Assembly: GCA_947458835.1 (NCBI GenBank) | Contig: CANHBC010000013.1 | Coordinates: 1 to 34,675, forward strand | Origin: Betaproteobacteria bacterium | GTDB lineage: Bacteria > Pseudomonadota > Gammaproteobacteria > Burkholderiales > CAIKXV01 | Direction: 5' to 3' | DNA length: 34,675 nucleotides | Part shown: piece after piece, positions 31,810-34,675 of the stretch | Layout of the letters: each line of letters opens with the position of its first letter | How positions within the stretch are numbered: the first letter of the stretch is position 1 | Position numbers and translations under genes: made by a program | The notes under the pieces: generated by a model | Told to the model about the DNA's origin: nothing | Databases searched by the model: none | The model's input: only the letters and a program-made list of their open reading frames with translations

Positions 31810-32861
31810 TCGGCCTTGACGCCGGCGGCGCGGACCGCCTGCACGAACAGGTCGATGTCGGCGCGCAGCTGCTTCGCATACTCGGCCGGCGTGCTGCCGA
31901 CCGGGTCGATGCCCATGGCCGCGAGCTTCTGCAGCGAATCCGGATGGCGCACCGCCCGGGCCATCTCCGCGGCCAGGCGCTCGACCACCGGGCCAGGCGT
32001 ACCCGCGGGCGCGAGCACGCTCACCGACGGCAGCAGTACGAAGTCCTTCACGCCCAGTTCGGCGAAGGTGGGCACGTCGGGCGCCTGCGCACTGCGCGCC
32101 GGGCTCGCCACGCCGAGCAGCCGCACGGTGCCGGCCTTCACGTGCGCGGCGACCGTGGGCAGCACCGTGAACAGGGCTGGCACTTCGCCGGCCACCAGCG
32201 CCGGCGTGGACTGGCCGCTGCCCTTGTAGGGCACGTGCACCAGGTCGATGCCCACGCGCAGGCGCAGCATTTCCATCGCCAGATGATGCGGGCTGCCCAC
32301 GCCGGAGGAGCCATAGGACGCATTGCCGCCGCGCCCCCGGGCGAAGGCGACGAACTCCTTCAGCGTCGACACACCGGTGCCCGCGTTCACCGCCAGGAAG
32401 AACGGCGAGGTGCCGAGCAGGCTGACGGGTGTGAAGTCGCGTCGGATGTCGTACGGCAGCTTCGGCGTCATCGCCGGGGTGATCGCCGTCTGTCCGAGGT
32501 CGGCCACCAGCAGCGTGTAGCCGTCGGGCAGCGCGCGTGCGACCAGTTCGGTGCCGATGATGCCGCCGGCTCCGGGACGATTGTCGACCAGCACCGGACG
32601 GCGGAAGGCATCGCCCAGGCGTTGCGCGACGATGCGGCCGAGCGTGTCGGGGAGTCCCCCGGGCACGTAGGGCACCACCATCCGGACCGGGCGCGACGGA
32701 AAGGCTGAAGGGTCGGCACCCTGGGCCGCGGCCGAGGGCACCACGGGCGACCACGGCAGCAGCGCAGCCAGTGCGGCGAGCACGGTTGCAGCGCGGGCGG
32801 CACGCAGGCTGATGCGACCGTGCACGGTCGAAGTGAAGGGGACGGGGAGGGTGCGGGCCAC
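31806..32861 (-). CDS. Bug/TctC periplasmic solute-binding protein 6
   Basis: Bug-family binding protein, about 351 residues, first gene of a coupled operon. Seen: a signal peptide (core TVLAALAALLPW, cleavage near SAAAQ), mature FPSRPVRMVVPYVPGGLPDTL, PVLVDNRPGAGG, DGYTLLVAD, HVPYKGSGQ and AGTVRLLGVAS. The start is uncertain. GTG at 32861 has GGA 6 bases upstream and gives a normal leader; GTG at 32825 and ATG at 32945 are alternatives, the last overlapping the region upstream of CaiB. Stop overlaps the MaoC ATG. Confidence 0.85.
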   Translation of the reverse strand: MARTLPVPFTSTVHGRISLRAARAATVLAALAALLPWSPVVPSAAAQGADPSAFPSRPVRMVVPYVPGGLPDTLGRIVAQRLGDAFRRPVLVDNRPGAGGIIGTELVARALPDGYTLLVADLGQTAITPAMTPKLPYDIRRDFTPVSLLGTSPFFLAVNAGTGVSTLKEFVAFARGRGGNASYGSSGVGSPHHLAMEMLRLRVGIDLVHVPYKGSGQSTPALVAGEVPALFTVLPTVAAHVKAGTVRLLGVASPARSAQAPDVPTFAELGVKDFVLLPSVSVLAPAGTPGPVVERLAAEMARAVRHPDSLQKLAAMGIDPVGSTPAEYAKQLRADIDLFVQAVRAAGVKAE

Positions 32862-32942
32862 GATCTTTCCATGCCGTTCGGACAGCCGCGATGATACGCC
32901 GGCCGCTGGCGGCGGTCCGTCGAGCCCTGGCGGGTGCAGGGG

Positions 32943-32958
32943 CATCGGTTAACATCGG
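32943..32958 (+). promoter_or_regulatory. direct repeat upstream of CoA-transferase gene
   Basis: CATCGG occurs twice separated by TTAA, 10 bases apart, in the divergent gap between Bug 6 and the CoA-transferase. It could be a regulator site; nothing else supports it. Confidence 0.3.
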
Positions 32959-32988
32959 CGGCTGCACAGCGAAGGATCCGGATCAGCC

Positions 32989-34191
32989 ATGACGACTGCA
33001 GCCAAGATGCTCGACGGGGTACGGGTGATCGACCTCACGTCGGTGGTGTTCGGCCCCTACTCGACGCAGATCCTGGCCGACTACGGTGCGGACGTCGTGA
33101 AGGTCGAGGTACCCGACGGCGACATCATGCGCTACGCGGGGCACGCGCCCGAACGCGGCATGGGGCCGGTGTTCGTCAACCTCAACCGCGGCAAGCGGTC
33201 GATCGTGCTCGACATCCGCACGCCCGGTGGCAAGGCCGCGCTCGAAGCCCTCATCCGTGGGGCCGACCTGCTCGTGCACAACGTCCGGCGCAAGCCGATG
33301 GCCCGGCTCGGCTTCTCGGCGCAGGCCTGCGCCGCGCTCAACCCGCGGCTGCTCTACTGCGCGGCGACCGGATTCTCCGAGGCGCACGAACTGGCCGATG
33401 CACCGGCGATCGACGACGTGATCCAGTGCGCGGTCGGCCTCACGGAACTCAACGCCGATGCCGATGGCACGCCTCGGCTGGTGCCCAGCCTGGTCGCCGA
33501 CAAGGTCGCTGGCCTCGCGCTCGCCTCGGCGATGCTCGCCGCGCTGGTGCGCCAGCGCACGACCGGCCAGGGCGGCACGGTCGACGTGCCGATGTACGAG
33601 ACGCTTGCCTCCTTCAGTCTCGTCGAGCACCTGCAGGGGGCGACGTTCTCGCCCGACGGCAGCGTCGGCTACACCCGCGTCACCCGCGAAGGCCGGCGCA
33701 TCTACCGGGCGAAGGACGGCCATGTGTCGATGACGCCCTACAGCAACGAGCAGTGGGCGCGCTTCTTCCGGGCCGTCGGCCGCCCGGACATGGCGACCGA
33801 TCCGCGGGTCACCGACCCCGCAGTGCGCGGTACCCGGTTCCACGAGCTCTACGACGTGATCGAGTCGGTTGCGCATACCCGCACCGTCGCCGAATGGATC
33901 GCCCTTGCGCGCGAGCTGAACATGCCGGCGATGCCGGTGGTGTCGCTGGCCGAGGTCGCGAACGATCCGCAACTCGAGCGCAGCGGAGCCACCCAGACGC
34001 GCGCGTTCGCCGGCATCGGGCCGGTGAAACACCTGTCCTCGCCGGGCTTCTTCGATGGCGAGGCCGCACGTCATCCTGCCAACGCCCCCCGGCTGGGCGA
34101 GCACACCCGAGCGCTGCTGCGCGAGGCCGGCTACGACGAGTCAGGCATCGCCGACCTGCTCGCCACCGGCGCCGCGCGCGCACTCGACTGA
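32989..34191 (+). CDS. CaiB/BaiF (family III) CoA-transferase
   Basis: Family III CoA-transferase of 400 residues, normal length. Seen: MLDGVRVIDLTSVVFGPYSTQILADYGADVVKVE (7-40), LNRGKRSIVLD, a NP-x-LLYCAATGFS strand, and SLVADKVAGL with nucleophile D171 at the position of formyl-CoA transferase Asp169. The C-terminal wrap-around domain (GHVSMTPYSNEQWARFF) follows. It moves CoA from one acyl-CoA to an acid, activating a substrate for the MaoC hydratases. The ATG has GGA 6 bases upstream. It is divergent from Bug 6 and upstream of the cupin, 62 bases away. Confidence 0.92.
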   Translation: MTTAAKMLDGVRVIDLTSVVFGPYSTQILADYGADVVKVEVPDGDIMRYAGHAPERGMGPVFVNLNRGKRSIVLDIRTPGGKAALEALIRGADLLVHNVRRKPMARLGFSAQACAALNPRLLYCAATGFSEAHELADAPAIDDVIQCAVGLTELNADADGTPRLVPSLVADKVAGLALASAMLAALVRQRTTGQGGTVDVPMYETLASFSLVEHLQGATFSPDGSVGYTRVTREGRRIYRAKDGHVSMTPYSNEQWARFFRAVGRPDMATDPRVTDPAVRGTRFHELYDVIESVAHTRTVAEWIALARELNMPAMPVVSLAEVANDPQLERSGATQTRAFAGIGPVKHLSSPGFFDGEAARHPANAPRLGEHTRALLREAGYDESGIADLLATGAARALD

Positions 34192-34253
34192 ACCCGGCGG
34201 GGTCGACCCGGCCCCGACCCACGATCCTTCAGCGAACTTCCGGAGCCCAGCCG

Positions 34254-34628
34254 ATGGAACAGCCCCCGCGCATCGTCCACCCCGACACCCTGCCGGCCTA
34301 TTCGCCGCCCGGCCATGGCGGAACCGTCAATCGCCGCCTGGTCGAGGCCTCGCTCGGTGCCGGGCTCGAGATGGTGCTGGGCGAGGTCGCGGCCGGTGGC
34401 GCCGCGCATCCTCATTCGCATGACACGGCATGGCAGATCGTGATGGTGCTCGAAGGTTTCCTGGAGCACTCGGAGCCGGGTGAGCCGCCCCGGCGCTGCG
34501 GTCCCGGCAGCGTGATCCGCATCCCGCCCGGCTGCGTGCATGGCGCACGCTCGCTCGATGGTCCGGCGAAGGTGGTGGTCATCTACAGCCCGCCGCTGCC
34601 GGCGGAGGGCGGATTCCGGCCGGCCTGA
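34254..34628 (+). CDS. cupin-domain protein
   Basis: Single cupin barrel, 124 residues. Seen: motif 1 HPHSHDTAWQIVMVLEG, with H54-x-H56 and Gln61 where Glu is usual, and motif 2 with PPGCVHG giving H96. It could bind a metal through three His and a Gln. Small cupins serve as isomerases, dioxygenases or sensors; the role is unknown. It follows the CoA-transferase and probably belongs to its transcript. The window ends 47 bases after its stop. Confidence 0.82.
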   Translation: MEQPPRIVHPDTLPAYSPPGHGGTVNRRLVEASLGAGLEMVLGEVAAGGAAHPHSHDTAWQIVMVLEGFLEHSEPGEPPRRCGPGSVIRIPPGCVHGARSLDGPAKVVVIYSPPLPAEGGFRPA

Positions 34629-34675
34629 GCGCGAGGCTGCCTGATCCGTCATCCCCGCGCGACGAGCCGTCGCCC

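Overview
This window is high-GC DNA with dense, mostly ATGA/GTGA-coupled genes. The repertoire is typical of a betaproteobacterium, probably Burkholderiales. The strongest hint is six periplasmic tricarboxylate-type (Bug/TctC) binding proteins with no transporter membrane subunits nearby. That placement is inferred from gene content, not from a marker gene. No rRNA, tRNA or CRISPR array was seen.

Region 1 (about 1-10.3 kb) is surface and signalling. A type IV pilin-like prepilin is followed by a GT-B glycosyltransferase and a membrane PAS histidine kinase on the + strand. Facing them on the - strand is a signalling array, in transcription order: secreted trypsin-like protease, soluble PAS histidine kinase (GTGA overlap), a protein joining an excisionase/MerR-type HTH to a receiver domain, a stand-alone receiver, an HD-GYP cyclic-di-GMP phosphodiesterase, and a dCache histidine kinase. 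The receiver and the HD-GYP are in the same reading frame, separated only by one UGA and two codons, so they look like an RpfG-type regulator split by a stop codon. The HTH-receiver gene has a good sigma70-like promoter with a 10-bp-period direct repeat just upstream.

Region 2 (about 10.4-12.9 kb) looks like a rearrangement boundary. It holds a 5' fragment of flhF with an intact ribosome-binding site, and a tyrosine-recombinase-family protein that keeps R, K, H-x-x-R and H but has proline where the nucleophilic tyrosine should be. Just upstream of the recombinase is a perfect 11-6-11 palindrome with Xer/dif-like geometry.

Region 3 (about 13.0-34.6 kb) is catabolic. A + strand FAD-linked 2-hydroxyacid oxidase and two Bug proteins come first. 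Then a six-gene - strand operon carries Bug, amidohydrolase, Gfo/Idh/MocA oxidoreductase, C45-type Ntn hydrolase and two polysaccharide-deacetylase-fold proteins. Next are three alpha/beta hydrolases with an SDR on the + strand, facing a - strand operon of MaoC, a double OsmC and a fourth hydrolase of the same family. The end holds two more Bug proteins, a coupled Bug-MaoC-RidA operon, a CaiB/BaiF CoA-transferase and a cupin. Together these suggest uptake and breakdown of amide- or ester-bearing organic acids through CoA thioesters; the substrates cannot be read from sequence. Several paralogues have lost catalytic residues that their neighbours keep (MaoC, deacetylase, OsmC half, RidA), a recurring theme here.
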